In this document: positions 5,023 to 5,593 of the stretch, in pieces | Layout: each line of letters starts with the position of its first letter | Position numbering within the stretch: the first letter of the stretch is position 1 | Notes under the pieces: generated by a model | The model's input: only the letters and a program-made list of their open reading frames with translations | Databases searched by the model: none | Told to the model about the DNA's origin: nothing | Translations under genes and position numbers: made by a program | Source: Chloroflexota bacterium | Lineage (GTDB): Bacteria > Chloroflexota > Dehalococcoidia > Lucifugimonadales > UBA3495 | Assembly (NCBI GenBank): GCA_022562335.1 | Contig: JADFPM010000187.1 | Location: 1 to 5,593, forward strand | Length of the DNA: 5,593 nt | Direction of reading: 5' to 3'

Positions 5023-5029
5023 AATATCG

Positions 5030-5593
5030 ATGAGGACATCGGAATTTTTAATGATCTCCAGCGCCATTGTGCCGGATCGTGACGCAATCATCTTCGACGA
5101 CGAACATATCTCCTTTGAAGGTTTGCAGGGGCGGGTGAACCGCCTGGCCAACGCCCTGGCGGACATGGGTGTGGGCAAAGGCGACCGGTTGGCCATAATG
5201 CAGGTGAACGGGGCCCACGGAATAGTCCTCTATTTCGCCGCCGCCCAATTGGACGCGATATACCTGCCCATAAACTTCCGGGCCAAGACCGAAGAGTTGG
5301 AGCAGATGCTGTCCATCGCCCAGCCCAGCATGTTGTTCCTGGGCCAGCGTTATGTCAACCTGGCCCCCACCTCGGGAGACGCCGCGTTGCCGCCGGAACG
5401 GATGGTGGTGTTGGACGGACCGGCCGAGGGCGGCATGCTGTCCTATGACCAGCTAGTAGCGGGGGCCGGAGACGACGAACTGCACTTCCCCGAGGCCGAG
5501 GACGACGACACCACCGTTATCATGTTCACCGCCGGCACCACCGGTGTCCCCAAGGGGGTGATGCTGACCCACGACAGCTTTTCATCCCTTTTG
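5030..5593 (+). CDS. AMP-forming acyl-CoA synthetase/ligase (partial, 3' end beyond window)
   Basis: ATG 5030 opens 188 codons that continue past the right edge. The product belongs to the ANL (acyl-CoA synthetase, NRPS adenylation, luciferase) superfamily, which activates a carboxylic acid with ATP to an acyl-AMP and then to acyl-CoA. Early family landmarks are present: PDRDAIIFDDEHISFEGL at 15-32, NRLANALADMGVGKGDRLAIM around 37-57, and YFAAAQLDAIYLPINFR, which corresponds to the usual AALKAGAVYVPLNPR strand. The phosphate-binding loop TAGTTGVPKGVMLTH is at 167-181 (consensus T-[SA]-G-T-T-G-x-P-K-G). No signal peptide is seen. The substrate-determining and C-terminal lysine regions are outside the window, so chain length or aromatic specificity cannot be judged. 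It follows crotonase 2 closely and likely feeds acyl-CoA to the crotonases. Confidence 0.95.
   Translation, partial: MRTSEFLMISSAIVPDRDAIIFDDEHISFEGLQGRVNRLANALADMGVGKGDRLAIMQVNGAHGIVLYFAAAQLDAIYLPINFRAKTEELEQMLSIAQPSMLFLGQRYVNLAPTSGDAALPPERMVVLDGPAEGGMLSYDQLVAGAGDDELHFPEAEDDDTTVIMFTAGTTGVPKGVMLTHDSFSSLL

Noticed and set aside
4940..5029. A frameshift that would restore the missing crotonase 2 tail
   Set aside because: Both other frames across the end of the gene and the spacer lack the expected D-x-x-EG ... KR pattern, and only 59 bp separate the genes.
4227..5248. Minus-strand open frames opposite crotonase 2 and the acyl-CoA synthetase
   Set aside because: They are Arg/Pro/His-rich shadows of strongly recognisable plus-strand enzymes.

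Overview
The window is a moderately GC-rich bacterial chromosome segment with genes in two divergent blocks. The left block, on the minus strand, is groES-groEL, then a strong intrinsic terminator, then the first 115 codons of a family I CoA-transferase subunit A that runs off the left edge. The right block, on the plus strand, is a crotonase (enoyl-CoA hydratase family), a small PHP-domain phosphoesterase-like protein, a second crotonase, and the first 188 codons of an AMP-forming acyl-CoA synthetase that runs off the right edge. A 217-bp divergent intergenic region separates the blocks. No stretch of more than 300 bases lacks a gene, and I saw no rRNA, tRNA, CRISPR array, insertion sequence or phage gene.

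Organism: free-living bacterium; Chloroflexota (Dehalococcoidia/SAR202-like) is my best guess. It rests on the general look of GroEL/GroES, the intergenic repeat containing TCATGCTGAGC, and the CoA-ester gene content. This is recall-based inference, not a search result.

Function: groES and groEL make the standard ATP-driven folding chamber. The flanking genes (CoA-transferase, two crotonases, acyl-CoA synthetase) all act on acyl-CoA thioesters and suggest activation and breakdown of a carboxylic or fatty acid. The substrate cannot be read from the sequence. The PHP protein keeps a full metal-ligand set but has no obvious role in such a pathway.

Most of the window is ordinary. The points most worth checking are: (a) crotonase 1 seems to begin upstream of its first ATG, probably at an ATT codon behind a Shine-Dalgarno sequence; (b) the same protein has lost the second catalytic glutamate of hydratases; (c) crotonase 2 lacks the usual C-terminal tail; (d) an interspersed-repeat-like double hairpin lies upstream of crotonase 2; (e) the CoA-transferase ATG lies only 13 nt beyond the groEL terminator; (f) the divergent promoters may share one -35 box and no CIRCE operator is visible. 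I found no convincing new defence, mobile or regulatory system.
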